A stretch of DNA of 64,000 bases from JBBQKG01 sp038326655 (lineage in GTDB: Bacteria > Actinomycetota > Thermoleophilia > Solirubrobacterales > JBBDJG01), in the NCBI GenBank assembly GCA_038326655.1, contig JBBQKG010000014.1, forward strand, positions 10,357 to 74,356. Direction: 5' to 3'. Made by a program: the position numbers and the translations under genes. This document shows positions 36,364 through 44,462 of the stretch, one piece after another (the first letter of the stretch is position 1; the number at the start of each line of letters is the position of its first letter). A model generated the notes under the pieces. That model saw only the letters and a program-made list of their open reading frames with translations, was not told the DNA's origin and made no database searches.

Positions 36364-37305
36364 TTAGGGAGCGAAGAAGGGCGTCGAGACGTAGCGCTCG
36401 CCGGAGTCGCAGATCACGGTCACGATCCGCTTGCCGCGCATCTCCGGGCGGCCTGCGATCTGGAGCGATGCCCAGGTCGCGGCGCCCGCCGAGATGCCGG
36501 CCGAGACGCCCTCCCGGCGCGCGAGCGCGCGGGCTGTCTCGATCGCGTCCTCGTCGGTGACGGGGACGATCTCGTCGATCACGTCCCGGTTGAGGATCTC
36601 CGGCACGAACCCGGCGCCGATCCCCTGGATCCTGTGCGGCCCGGGACGCCCCCCGGACAGGACGGGGGAGCTTTTCGGCTCGACCGCGACCACGTGCACG
36701 CCGCGCCTGCGGTCCTTCAGGACCTCGCCCACGCCCGTGATCGTGCCGCCGGTGCCCACGCCCGCCACGAACACGTCCACCGCGCCGTCGAGGTCGGCCC
36801 AGATCTCCTCGGCCGTGGTGCGGCGGTGCATCTCCGGGTTGGCGGGGTTCTTGAACTGCTGTGGCACGAACGAGTCGGGGGTCTCGCGCGCGAGCCGGTC
36901 GGCCTCGTCGACCGCCTCGTGCATGCCTCCCATCGACTCCGTCACGATCACCTCGGCGCCGTACAGCCGCAGCAGGGACTCGCGCTCACGGCTCATCCCC
37001 TGCGGCATCGTGAGCACCAGCCGGTAGCCCTTCGCCGCACAGACGAACGCCAGCGCGATCCCGGTGTTCCCGGAGGTCGACTCGATCACGGTCGTGCGCC
37101 TGGGCTCGATCCGGCCCTCGGCCTCGGCGGCCTCGATCATCGCGACGCCGATCCGGTCCTTGACGGAACCCGCGGGGTTGTAGGCCTCGAGCTTTCCGAT
37201 CACCTCGGCGCCGAGCTCGGCCCCGAGGCGCGCGAAGCGAACCATCGGCGTCCGCCCGACCAGCTCGGAGAGGTTCGATGGAATTCCGACCCGCTTTACA
37301 GCCAT
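36364..37305 (-). CDS. cysK: Cysteine synthase (O-acetylserine sulfhydrylase)
   Basis: A PLP enzyme of 313 aa. The Schiff-base Lys is K49 in NPAGSVKDR, the phosphate loop is ESTSGNTGIALAF followed later by GVGTGGTITGVG, and PQQFKNPANPEMH matches the CysK substrate region. The ATG at 37305 (MAVKRVGIPSNLSELVG) is the family start. It leads the minus-strand unit cysK-E1-like-cysE-helicase-folD. Confidence 0.95.
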   Translation of the reverse strand: MAVKRVGIPSNLSELVGRTPMVRFARLGAELGAEVIGKLEAYNPAGSVKDRIGVAMIEAAEAEGRIEPRRTTVIESTSGNTGIALAFVCAAKGYRLVLTMPQGMSRERESLLRLYGAEVIVTESMGGMHEAVDEADRLARETPDSFVPQQFKNPANPEMHRRTTAEEIWADLDGAVDVFVAGVGTGGTITGVGEVLKDRRRGVHVVAVEPKSSPVLSGGRPGPHRIQGIGAGFVPEILNRDVIDEIVPVTDEDAIETARALARREGVSAGISAGAATWASLQIAGRPEMRGKRIVTVICDSGERYVSTPFFAP

Positions 37306-37331
37306 TCAGGGCACGATAGCCGTCCCGCAAG

Positions 37332-37615
37332 TCACGAGTGGGCAAGCGCCTGCGCAAGCCGCGCGACCAGCGCTGAGGGCTCGTCCGCGATCTGCCTCCA
37401 GGGTGACGGGCATGACCCCTGCGGTCGCGCTCGAATGCGGCACGGCTCGAGTGGTAGGCGAAGCCGTCGACCCCGACCACAAGGAAAGCGTCGCGCCAGA
37501 GGAAGTCGACCTCGTGGCGGCCGAGGCGGACGTTGAGCTCGGCCCGCGGCAGCCGGGCGGCCCGCACGAGCGCGAGGAGCCGCTCCTCGGCCTCGGAGCG
37601 ATCGCCGCATCGCCT
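37332..37615 (-). pseudogene. DUF559 endonuclease-like gene, broken
   Basis: Three frames together read as the C-terminal domain of a DUF559 (Vsr-like) protein. First comes SEAEERLLALVRAARLPRAE with DFLWRDAFLVVGVDGFAYHS and SRAAFERDRRG; then a gap of about ten codons; then VMPVT and, after a one-base insertion, WRQIADEPSALVARLAQALA to a stop at 37332. The usual N-terminal half is absent, and the catalytic E in VEVDG has become G. Minus strand, just upstream of cysK. It is a dead remnant. Confidence 0.7.
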
Positions 37616-37627
37616 CTATTTCGTCCA

Positions 37628-37705
37628 TGCACAACGCCGCACACATGGGTCCCAGGGACCGGGTGTGCGTGGTCATGCATTGCATATGTGCACAACGCTG
37701 CACAC
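37628..37705. repeat. Direct repeats and long hairpin downstream of paralogue 1
   Basis: A 17-bp direct repeat TGCACAACGC(C/T)GCACAC occurs at 37628-37644 and 37689-37705. Between them a hairpin at 37638-37669 has CGCACAC/GTGTGCG outer and GGTCCC/GGGACC inner stems. The hairpin may terminate the secreted-paralogue gene that stops at 37761. The segment is AT-richer than its surroundings and holds no gene. Confidence 0.55.
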
Positions 37706-37760
37706 CGACTCGTCTCCGCGCCGGTGTGGCACGTTGTCAGGTGCTCCCGTCAGCCCTTCC

Positions 37761-38477
37761 CTACTTCTTGCACTTCTGCGAGACCGGGACGCTCACGACC
37801 TCGCCGGTCCTGAAGTAGAAGGTTCCCGAGCCCTTCCACGAGCCCTTGCACCGCTTCGGGGCGGTGATCAGGTAGTACTTCCTGTGGCCCTTCCGGACCC
37901 TCTTCACCGGGGTCTTGGTCTTGACCGAGACGACCGAGGCGTCCGGTGCCGAGGGCAGCGTCTTGATCGGCGGGACGCTGAAGTCCAGCACGTACTTCCC
38001 GCCGCTCTTGCTGATCTTGCCGACCACCACGAACGTCGGGCCGAGGTCCGGGAACACGTACACGAGCACGGTGTCCCGGCCGCCCTGCCGCGTTCCGTTG
38101 AAGAGCGTCAGCTTCGCGTTGACCGGGTCGGTGACGACGGGCTGCGCCATCCCGATCCCGTTGCCGGTGCCGATCCTCGACTTCGACGAGCAGCCCTTCG
38201 GGCCCTTTGCCTGCAGCGATGTGAGCTTGCAGCGCTTGAACTTGCTCGGGTTGAACTTCGCGCTGCCGTCGAGCTTGATCACGATCCGGCTCATGATCGG
38301 CGGCTGCGGCGCGGCCGGATCGCTGGACAGGATGTTCACCGAAAGCGCCGTCGGCTTTCCCGCCTTGCTGGGGCTCACCGAGGCCTTGAACGAGACGGTC
38401 ACCGCCGCGTACGCGGCCCCCGCCAGCATGAGTACGGTGCAGGCCGCTGCGGCCCCCACGAATAGCTTTCTATGCAC
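37761..38477 (-). CDS. Secreted paralogue 1 of a tandem family, unknown function
   Basis: A 238-aa exported protein: signal peptide MHRKLFVGAAAACTVLMLAG ending AYA, then a mature domain shared with the next two genes. Hallmarks are SPSKAGKPTAL, DPAAPQPPIMSRIVI, LQAKGPKGC, GTGNGIGMAQPVVTDPV, VLVYVFPDLGPTF, IKTLPSAPDASV and a basic end VPVSQKCKK. Four cysteines (KRC, KGC, KRC, QKC) are conserved among the three and could form two disulfides. GTG start at 38477 after GGAGGAGAGA. The family is unnamed to my knowledge; a cell-surface or matrix role is a guess. Confidence 0.75.
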   Translation of the reverse strand: MHRKLFVGAAAACTVLMLAGAAYAAVTVSFKASVSPSKAGKPTALSVNILSSDPAAPQPPIMSRIVIKLDGSAKFNPSKFKRCKLTSLQAKGPKGCSSKSRIGTGNGIGMAQPVVTDPVNAKLTLFNGTRQGGRDTVLVYVFPDLGPTFVVVGKISKSGGKYVLDFSVPPIKTLPSAPDASVVSVKTKTPVKRVRKGHRKYYLITAPKRCKGSWKGSGTFYFRTGEVVSVPVSQKCKK

Positions 38478-38564
38478 GAGTCTCTCCTCCTTGTTCTGCG
38501 GGTGCTGCCCGTCGAAAACCCGGAGGAGGCTGGAAGCTTCTGTGCGCTCCGTGTTAAGCGTGCA

Positions 38565-38604
38565 TGAAAAATAGAGGCCGGCCCGCGCTTGGCGGGCCGG
38601 CCTC
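38565..38604 (-). terminator. Intrinsic terminator of paralogue 2
   Basis: A 13-bp perfect stem (GAGGCCGGCCCGC and GCGGGCCGGCCTC) with a 5-base loop, followed on the minus strand by TATTTTTC. It starts 22 bases past the paralogue 2 stop and is the clearest intrinsic terminator in the window. Confidence 0.9.
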
Positions 38605-38626
38605 GAACAACAGCGCTACTCGGTAG

Positions 38627-39319
38627 CTACTTCTTGCACTTCTGCGAGAACGGCGTGGTCACCTTCTCACCGGTGGTGAACGAGAAGGTCGCCGAGGACT
38701 TCCAGCTCTTCTTGCACGTCTTGGGCGTGACGATCAGCCCGACCTTCTTGCCCTTGGCCTTGATGTTCTTCGGGGTGGTCTTCGTCTTGACCGTTGCGGT
38801 TGCCGCGTCAGGCGCGCTCGGAAGCGTCTTGATCGGCGGCACTGCGCAGTCGAGGCTGTAACCCCCAACGATCTTGCAGGTCACCACGAACGTCGGTCCC
38901 AGGTCCGGGAACACGTACACGAGGACGGAGCTGCCGCCGTTGAAGAGCGTCAGCTGCGCGTTCACCGGGTCGGTCACGACCGGCTTCGCGTAGCCGATGG
39001 CGCTTCCGGTGCCGAGCTTCGACTTGCCCGGGCAGCCCTTCGGGCCCTTGGCCTGCAGCGAGCTCACGCTGCACTTCGCGAATTTCGGACCATTCCACTT
39101 CCCGCCCTTCTGGAACGAGATCTGGATCCGGTTGTTAACGGGTGGCTGCGGCGCAGCGGGATCGGTGATCACGTAGTTCACGCTCACCCCTGCGGACTTG
39201 TTCGCCTTGTTGGGGCTGAACACATAGCTGGCGTTGACGCCGACCACGGCCATCGCGGTCGTCGCTGCGAGCGCGACCGCGGCTACCGTCGCGACCCCGA
39301 CAATTAGCTTCTTTCGCAA
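38627..39319 (-). CDS. Secreted paralogue 2 of a tandem family, unknown function
   Basis: A 230-aa exported protein homologous over its full length to the flanking genes: SPNKANKSAGVSV-type start of the mature part, DPAAPQPPVNNRIQI, LQAKGPKGCPGKS, SAIGYAKPVVTDPV, VLVYVFPDLGPTF, IKTLPSAPDA and PFSQKCKK. A TTG start at 39319 is chosen because GAGGAGGAG lies 5 bases before it and it gives a compact signal peptide (RKKLIVGVATVAAVALA); an ATG at 39358 has no such support. It has its own terminator. Confidence 0.75.
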   Translation of the reverse strand: MRKKLIVGVATVAAVALAATTAMAVVGVNASYVFSPNKANKSAGVSVNYVITDPAAPQPPVNNRIQISFQKGGKWNGPKFAKCSVSSLQAKGPKGCPGKSKLGTGSAIGYAKPVVTDPVNAQLTLFNGGSSVLVYVFPDLGPTFVVTCKIVGGYSLDCAVPPIKTLPSAPDAATATVKTKTTPKNIKAKGKKVGLIVTPKTCKKSWKSSATFSFTTGEKVTTPFSQKCKK

Positions 39320-39361
39320 TTTGACTCCTCCTCGCTTGGGGTCGCTACGACCCTCCAATGA

Positions 39362-39387
39362 GAGAGCCGACCCGAGGGCCGGCTCTC
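39362..39387 (-). terminator. Hairpin after paralogue 3
   Basis: GAGAGCCG and CGGCTCTC arms with an imperfect GC interior lie 13 bases past the paralogue 3 stop, before the ribosome-binding site of paralogue 2. There is no strong T-run. It separates the two genes into distinct or attenuated transcripts. Confidence 0.6.
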
Positions 39388-39399
39388 TTGATCAGCTGA

Positions 39400-40110
39400 T
39401 TACTTCTTGCACTTCTGGCTTACCGGCGTCTTGACGATCTCGCCGGTCCGGAAGTAGAAGTCGCCCTCCGCCTTCCACGAGCCGGAGCACTTCTTCGGCG
39501 CGATGATCAGCGGGAGCTTCTTCCCCCCCTTCTTGATGTACTTGACAGGCGTTTTCGTCTTGACCGTGCCCACCGATGCATCCGGCGCGCTCGGCAACGT
39601 CTTGATCGCGGGGATCGAGAAGTCGAGCGTGTAGTCGAACGGCCCGTCCTTCTTGTGGATCACCTTGCCGACCGTGACGAACGTCGGCCCGAGGTCCGGG
39701 AAGACGTAGACGAGGACCGTGCTACCGCCGTTGAACAGCGTCAGCTTCGCGGCGACGGGGTCGGTGACCACCGGCTTCGCGTAGCCCACACCGGTACCGG
39801 TGCCGATGTTCGACTTCGACGGGCAGCCCTTCGGCCCCTTGGCCTGCAGCGCGCTGAGGCTGCACTTTGGGAACTTGCTGCCGTTGTACTTCCCGCCCGC
39901 GTTCAGCTTGATCACGATCCGGCTCATGATCGGGGGCTGCGGCGCGGCCGGGTCGCTCACGACGATGCTCGTGTTCAGCGCGGTCGGCTTGTTCGCCTTG
40001 TTCGGGCTGACCGAGGCGTTGAACGCGACCTGCACCGCCCCGTACGCGAGGCTGGCAAGCGCGAGACAGGCGACGCCCACGATGGACGCTCCCATCAATG
40101 TCTTACGCAA
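39400..40110 (-). CDS. Secreted paralogue 3 of a tandem family, unknown function
   Basis: A 236-aa exported protein, first of the three in transcription order. The TTG start at 40110 follows GGAGGAGGATTCAA; the signal peptide is RKTLMGASIVGVACLALASL with cleavage after AYG. The mature part repeats the family landmarks (SPNKANKPTAL, DPAAPQPPIMSRIVIKL, LQAKGPKGCPSKS, VLVYVFPDLGPTF, IKTLPSAPDASV, PVSQKCKK). Paralogues 1 and 3 share RIVIKL and FYFRTGE, so they are closer to each other than to paralogue 2. Confidence 0.75.
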   Translation of the reverse strand: MRKTLMGASIVGVACLALASLAYGAVQVAFNASVSPNKANKPTALNTSIVVSDPAAPQPPIMSRIVIKLNAGGKYNGSKFPKCSLSALQAKGPKGCPSKSNIGTGTGVGYAKPVVTDPVAAKLTLFNGGSTVLVYVFPDLGPTFVTVGKVIHKKDGPFDYTLDFSIPAIKTLPSAPDASVGTVKTKTPVKYIKKGGKKLPLIIAPKKCSGSWKAEGDFYFRTGEIVKTPVSQKCKK

Positions 40111-40249
40111 TTGAATCCTCCTCCGGATGCGAGGGACTTTCGCCCGCCGACCCCATGCGCGCAGGTCGACTGGCCCTATCGAGGGTCACTCCCCGCGCAA
40201 GCGTAGCCGAACGCGTTTTGGCGTGCGTTGCCTGGAGATTGTGCGCAGG

Positions 40250-40723
40250 TTAAGCGTCGCCGGGGGCTTCCGGCGCCTCGGACTGGTCCCGCGGACGGCG
40301 TGAGCGGGCGCGGGCAAGGCCGCCCATGAATTCGTCGAGCGGCGCCTCCACCAGCTCGCCGGCCTCCTCGGGCTGGACCGACGGCACGACCTCGTGCTCC
40401 GGCTGACCCCGGCTCGCACGATCCTCGGCGATCAACCGCCGCCAGGGCTGCTCGCCGAAGGACCTCCACGCGGTCACGACCGCGGCTTCGGCGAGCTCGG
40501 CAATCCGCCGCGAGGACGCGAACGGCTCCTGTGCCCGCGCCAGCGCCCAGGCGATGCCGTAGCCAAAGCTCCACTCGCTCACGCTCATCTCCATCTCCGA
40601 GAACCCGTCGAACTCCTCGCCGGCCTCGTCCTCGACCGCGCGAAGCGGCTCCGCGCTCTCGTCCTCGAGCGCGTCGTATACATGCCCGGCAAACTGCGAG
40701 TCGCGGTCTATGGGCAGGCCCAA
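40250..40723 (-). CDS. Acidic soluble protein, unknown function
   Basis: A 157-aa protein rich in Glu and Ala, starting GLPIDRDSQFAGHVYDALED, with a central WSFGYGIAWALARAQEPF segment. No family is recognised and there is no signal peptide. The TTG at 40723 is chosen because AAAGGAGG precedes it; an upstream ATG at 40765 lacks a binding site. It is divergent from the mutM unit and upstream of the three secreted paralogues on the same strand. Confidence 0.6.
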   Translation of the reverse strand: MGLPIDRDSQFAGHVYDALEDESAEPLRAVEDEAGEEFDGFSEMEMSVSEWSFGYGIAWALARAQEPFASSRRIAELAEAAVVTAWRSFGEQPWRRLIAEDRASRGQPEHEVVPSVQPEEAGELVEAPLDEFMGGLARARSRRPRDQSEAPEAPGDA

Positions 40724-40801
40724 GGTCGCCTCCTTTCCAGGGCCGCAGCAAATCCAGGTATGCATGCTAACCGGGAGCGGCGCGAGATACTGGCACCTCC
40801 G

Positions 40802-40921
40802 ATGGAGCTGATCCCTTCGGTTGCAGACTGGACCGTGGTGGCCTTCGCGGCGGTGCGCCTGGTCGCGCTCGCACTGCTCGCCGTGGCCGTGTGGCAGGCG
40901 GTGCGGCGCAGGCGCTCCTAA
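40802..40921 (+). CDS. 39-aa single-helix membrane peptide
   Basis: A short ORF: MELIPSVADWTVVAFAAVRL, a hydrophobic stretch to LLAVAVWQAV and a basic end RRRRS. It is a typical small single-pass protein with a positively charged cytoplasmic tail. It ends 9 bases before mutM on the same strand, so would be cotranscribed. Function unknown; the evidence is only composition and position. Confidence 0.45.
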   Translation: MELIPSVADWTVVAFAAVRLVALALLAVAVWQAVRRRRS

Positions 40922-40930
40922 GATCGAGCT

Positions 40931-41773
40931 GTGCCCGAGCTACCGGAGGTCGAGATCACTGCGCGGCGCATCGGCGACGCCGTCGCCGGCGCATCCGTCG
41001 AGTCCGCGTTTGCCCCTGGGATGAACGTGCTGAAGACGCACGATCCGCCCTTCAGCAGTCTCGCCGGCCACGAGCTGACGGGCGTACGTCGCCGCGGCAA
41101 GCATCTGATCGTCGAGTTCGACGGCCTCGCGCTGCTCGTGCATCTGATGTCCGCCGGGCGTCTTCAGCTATTCGAGAAGCGTGCCGGCCCCCGCGATCGG
41201 ACCGCGCGCCTGCTGATCCGGCTCGCCGACGGCCGCGAGCTTCGCCTGCGCGAGTTCGGCACCAAGCAGCGCGCCTGGGCAAAGCTGCTGACGCCGGAGG
41301 AGGTCGAGCGCGACGAGGCAGTCACCACGCTGGGCCCCGAGGCCTGGCCGGGACCGCCGTCGCTCGACGGGCTGCGGGACGCCCCGCGTCCGCTGCACTC
41401 GCTGCTCCGGGACCAGCGGGTGCTCACGGGTGTCGGCCGCTCGTGGGCGGACGAGATCCTGCACGCCGCGAGGCTCTCGCCGTTCAAGCGGGGCTCGGAC
41501 CTGACCCCCGGGGACATGGAGACACTCGCGGCGACGATCCCGAGCGTGTTGGGAAGCGCACTCGAGCACTACGAGGGCACGGTCGAACTGCCGATCCCGG
41601 ACAAGCTGCCGATGCCGCTCACGGTCCATCGGCACGAGGGCGAGCCGTGCCCGCGCTGCGGCACCACGCTGGAGGCCGTCCACTTCGAGGACTATGTGAT
41701 CGCCTACTGCCCGGCGTGCCAGACCGAGGGGCGCGTACTGAAGGACCGCCGCCTGTCGCGACTGCTCAAGTAG
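40931..41773 (+). CDS. mutM: Formamidopyrimidine-DNA glycosylase family protein
   Basis: A base-excision repair glycosylase/AP lyase of 280 aa. It begins with the catalytic PELPEVE (Pro and Glu after the initiator), has the beta-sandwich Lys region (RRGKHLIVEF), the H2TH domain (VLTGVGRSWADEILHAARLSP) and a C-terminal zinc finger CPRCGT...YCPACQT. The H2TH segment differs from canonical Fpg (GVGRSWADEI rather than GIGNIYADE), so it may be a Nei/Fpg variant with altered damage preference. GTG start at 40931. It converges on the thiolase gene and overlaps its end by 8 bases. Confidence 0.9.
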   Translation: MPELPEVEITARRIGDAVAGASVESAFAPGMNVLKTHDPPFSSLAGHELTGVRRRGKHLIVEFDGLALLVHLMSAGRLQLFEKRAGPRDRTARLLIRLADGRELRLREFGTKQRAWAKLLTPEEVERDEAVTTLGPEAWPGPPSLDGLRDAPRPLHSLLRDQRVLTGVGRSWADEILHAARLSPFKRGSDLTPGDMETLAATIPSVLGSALEHYEGTVELPIPDKLPMPLTVHRHEGEPCPRCGTTLEAVHFEDYVIAYCPACQTEGRVLKDRRLSRLLK

Positions 41774-42968
41774 CCGGGCGGTAAACGGTCACGACGGCCG
41801 CCCCGCCGAGGCCGATGTTGTGCTGAAGCGCCACCTGGGCGCCGTCCACCTGCCGCTTGTCGGCGTCGCCGCGAAGCTGCCACGTGAGCTCTGTGCACTG
41901 CGCGAGCCCGGTCGCGCCGAGCGGGTGGCCCTTTGAGATCAGGCCGCCGGAGGGGTTGACCACCCAGCGCCCACCGTAGGTCGTGTCCTCGGTGTCGACA
42001 AGCTTGTGGCCCTCGCCTTCGGCAGCGAGGCCCAACGCTTCGTAGGTGATCAGCTCGTTCGCGGAGAAGCAGTCGTGGAGCTCGATCACGTCGACGTCAT
42101 CCGGCCCGACGCCGGCCTGCTCGTACGCGCGGTCGGCCGCCTCCTTCGACATGTCGAAGCCGACGATCTTGATCGACGAGCGGTCTTCGAAGGTGGAAGA
42201 CATGTCGGTCACCATCGCCTGTCCGGCGATCTCGATCGCACGGTCCCCGAGGCCGTGCTCCTCGACGAACCGCTCGCTTGCGATCACTGCCGCTCCGGAG
42301 CCGTCCGAGGTCGGCGAGCACTGCAGCTTCGTGAGCGGCTCGTGGATCATCTTCGCGCCCTTGATCTCGTCGAGCGTGTACTCGTTCTGGAATTGGGCAT
42401 TCGGGTTGTTGACGGAGTGCTTGTGGTTCTTCCAGCCGATCCATGCATAGTGGTCCGGCTCGGAGCCGTACCGCTCCATGTGCTCGCGGCCGGCGTTGCC
42501 GAACATTTGCGGCGCGAAGGGCGACTGCTCCGGCTCGCGGACCTCGAACATCGTCATGAGGTGCTTGTCGATCGGGTTCGTGCGGTCGGTGTACTTGACG
42601 CCGAGCGAGCCCTTCTCCATCTTCTCGAAGCCGAGCGCGAGCACGCAGTCGGCGAGGCCGCCCGCGATCGCCTGGCGCGCCATATAGAGCGCCGTCGAGC
42701 CGGTCGAGCAGTTGTTGTTGACGTTCACGATCGGGATGCCGCTCAGACCGAGCCCGTAGACCGCTCGCTGTCCTGAGGTCGACTCCCCGTAGCAGTAGCC
42801 GACGAACGCCTGCTCGATCCGGTCGTACGAAATGCCGGCGTCCTCGAGCGCCTTCGTGCCGGACTCGAGCGCCATGTCCGGGTAGTCCCAGTCGCGCGCG
42901 CCCGGCTTCTCGAACTTCGTCATGCCGACGCCGATCACGTACGACTTCTCGTTCTGCTTACGGCTCAT
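41766..42968 (-). CDS. Thiolase-family lipid-transfer (SCP2-type) protein
   Basis: A 400-aa thiolase of the SCP-x/lipid-transfer branch, probably acting on acyl- or sterol-CoA. The acyl-carrying Cys is C87 in VNNNCSTGSTAL, with VIELHDCFSANELI and the GHPLGATGLAQ loop replacing the standard thiolase ends. It starts KSYVIGVGMTKFEKPG, typical of the branch. Start ATG at 42968 after GAGGAGTGCC. It stands alone and converges on mutM with an 8-bp overlap of coding ends. Confidence 0.88.
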   Translation of the reverse strand: MSRKQNEKSYVIGVGMTKFEKPGARDWDYPDMALESGTKALEDAGISYDRIEQAFVGYCYGESTSGQRAVYGLGLSGIPIVNVNNNCSTGSTALYMARQAIAGGLADCVLALGFEKMEKGSLGVKYTDRTNPIDKHLMTMFEVREPEQSPFAPQMFGNAGREHMERYGSEPDHYAWIGWKNHKHSVNNPNAQFQNEYTLDEIKGAKMIHEPLTKLQCSPTSDGSGAAVIASERFVEEHGLGDRAIEIAGQAMVTDMSSTFEDRSSIKIVGFDMSKEAADRAYEQAGVGPDDVDVIELHDCFSANELITYEALGLAAEGEGHKLVDTEDTTYGGRWVVNPSGGLISKGHPLGATGLAQCTELTWQLRGDADKRQVDGAQVALQHNIGLGGAAVVTVYRPAT

Positions 42969-43019
42969 GGCACTCCTCGCTCGAGTTGGACCCAGGCGGG
43001 AGATTATGTCCGGCTCGGC

Positions 43020-43592
43020 TCAGCCCTGCTCGCTGTCGACCTTGACGGCGAGGATCTTCGTGTCGGTCGCGGTCCAGTGCCCATCGGAGGTCTTGCAGGA
43101 GATCGTGATCGCGCCGGGCCCGGCGAACGTCTGGGCGAGCTGGAGGTTCTGTGCCTCCTGGGTGCCGTTGACGCGCAGGCCCCGGGCGCTCTGCTCGACC
43201 CGCGAGCCGGCTTGAAGCTGACACCGCGAGGCGTCGAGCGCATCGCTGGAGAGGTCGGTCTTCGCGAAGATCGCATACGCCCCGGGCTGCACGTTCAGGG
43301 TCGCGATCGTGACGTAGTCGCCCGGAGCGACGCCCGTGGGACCGGAGTCGCGGTCGGCTTCGAAAGCTGCCGAGCTGAGCGGCGTGGCCTTGGCAGACTC
43401 GAAGAGTCCCCTGCCGAAGTCCTTCTTCTTGAGACTGCGATTCTTGATGTCTGCGCTCTTCACCGTGTTGTTCTTGATGTTCTTGCCGGTGACCCTCAGC
43501 GCGGCGTAGGAGGTACCGGCGAGCGCCGCGAAGAGCGCGATGGTCACAAGAACGTTGGTGAACGAGAGCGCGGAGCGGCCCTTGAGACGCAT
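43020..43592 (-). CDS. Exported protein with 'IKNNTVKSADIKN' motif
   Basis: A 190-aa protein with an N-terminal hydrophobic helix (SFTNVLVTIALFAALAGTSY) that acts as signal or anchor, followed by ALRVTGKNIKNNTVKSADIK, a motif seen at the N-terminus of many actinobacterial surface proteins, then a beta-rich domain with two Cys (SRCQL, ISCKT). The ATG at 43592 follows GGGAGG and is preferred to an upstream ATG at 43616. Function unknown. Confidence 0.7.
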   Translation of the reverse strand: MRLKGRSALSFTNVLVTIALFAALAGTSYAALRVTGKNIKNNTVKSADIKNRSLKKKDFGRGLFESAKATPLSSAAFEADRDSGPTGVAPGDYVTIATLNVQPGAYAIFAKTDLSSDALDASRCQLQAGSRVEQSARGLRVNGTQEAQNLQLAQTFAGPGAITISCKTSDGHWTATDTKILAVKVDSEQG

Positions 43593-43744
43593 TGGGGTGC
43601 CTCCCTTGCTGGTCATCCGTGACGAGGACTGGGGACGGGAACGGGGACAGTCGAGCCAGGCCGGGAGGGCCAGGGCTCGAATCGACTATAGCCTGGGGCC
43701 GCCCTCCCGTGCCACTCGGATTCCGAGCGCGGCGATCGGTCCTC

Positions 43745-43900
43745 GAACGGCGGCTTCAGCACGCCCGCCTCCGTGAAGATCGCCGTGATCAACTCGGCGG
43801 GAGTGACGTCGAAGGCCGGATTGAACGCCTCGCCATCCGCGGTGACCCCGGCCGGATCGCGCTCCTCGATCGGGATCTCGCCTCCACTCGGGGGCTCGTC
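43745..43900 (-). pseudogene. Remnant of mtnA (methylthioribose-1-P isomerase) 3' end
   Basis: On the minus strand an open frame without start codon reads PPSGGEIPIEERDPAGV, then AFNPAFDVTPAELITAIFTE and AGVLKPPF, matching the C-terminal segment of MtnA/eIF2B-like isomerases (typically IPIEERD... NPAFDVTPAELI). The frame runs on to a stop at 43612 without homology, and a TGA closes it upstream near 43920. Only about 50 of some 340 residues remain, so it is a gene fragment. Confidence 0.65.
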
Positions 43901-44023
43901 GGTTTGCGTGTCGCGGTCCCCGGACCACCTTCACCTCCAGCGGCCTACATCAGAGTCGACTGGCGTCATGGGTGCGCTCTGGTACGTTCCCCGACGTCGG
44001 CCCACTCACAGCCACACATTTTC

Positions 44024-44362
44024 ATGGTGCAGCCCTTTGAAGTCGTAACCGAAGAGCACGGCAACTTCGCGCTCGTGCGCGTGGCCGGCGAGTTCGACCT
44101 GGCGGCCGTCGAGGCGGTCGAAAGCGCGCTGCTCCCGCTCGAGGCCCGGTTCCCCCTTGTGATCCTGGACCTCCGCGGCGTCTCGTTCCTGGACTCCACA
44201 GGGCTACGGGCGATCGTCTCGGCTGACTCGCGGTCCCGCCATTCAGGCTTCGAGCTCAAGATCGTCCGCGGCTCCGAGCCGGTGCAAAAGCTTCTGTACC
44301 TCGCCGGCCTCGACAAGATCCTGCCGCTGATCGACGCAGACGAGCTCCCCGAAGTCGCCTGA
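44024..44362 (+). CDS. STAS-domain anti-anti-sigma factor-like protein
   Basis: A 112-aa single STAS domain. The core strands FALVRVAGEFDLAAVEAVES and FPLVILDLRGVSFLDSTGLR match SpoIIAA-like antagonists, with the phosphorylatable Ser in FLDSTGLRAI (S at about residue 65). It would release a sigma factor by binding an anti-sigma kinase, which is not encoded nearby. The ATG at 44024 is chosen as first before the domain; a GTG directly follows. Upstream open sequence in this frame overlaps the mtnA remnant and is not coding. Confidence 0.85.
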   Translation: MVQPFEVVTEEHGNFALVRVAGEFDLAAVEAVESALLPLEARFPLVILDLRGVSFLDSTGLRAIVSADSRSRHSGFELKIVRGSEPVQKLLYLAGLDKILPLIDADELPEVA

Positions 44363-44462
44363 TACCGCGGCTGACATGGCCGTAAGAGATCGTGCGCAAT
44401 CCGGCTCCTCGACCGGCTGCCCTTACACTTCGGGCGCGGGCCGGAGGGCCGCTACCTCGACC

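Noticed and set aside
43592..44023. A long N-terminal extension of the STAS protein.
   Set aside because: The frame covers the mtnA remnant on the other strand, has no homology, and the STAS domain is complete from 44024.
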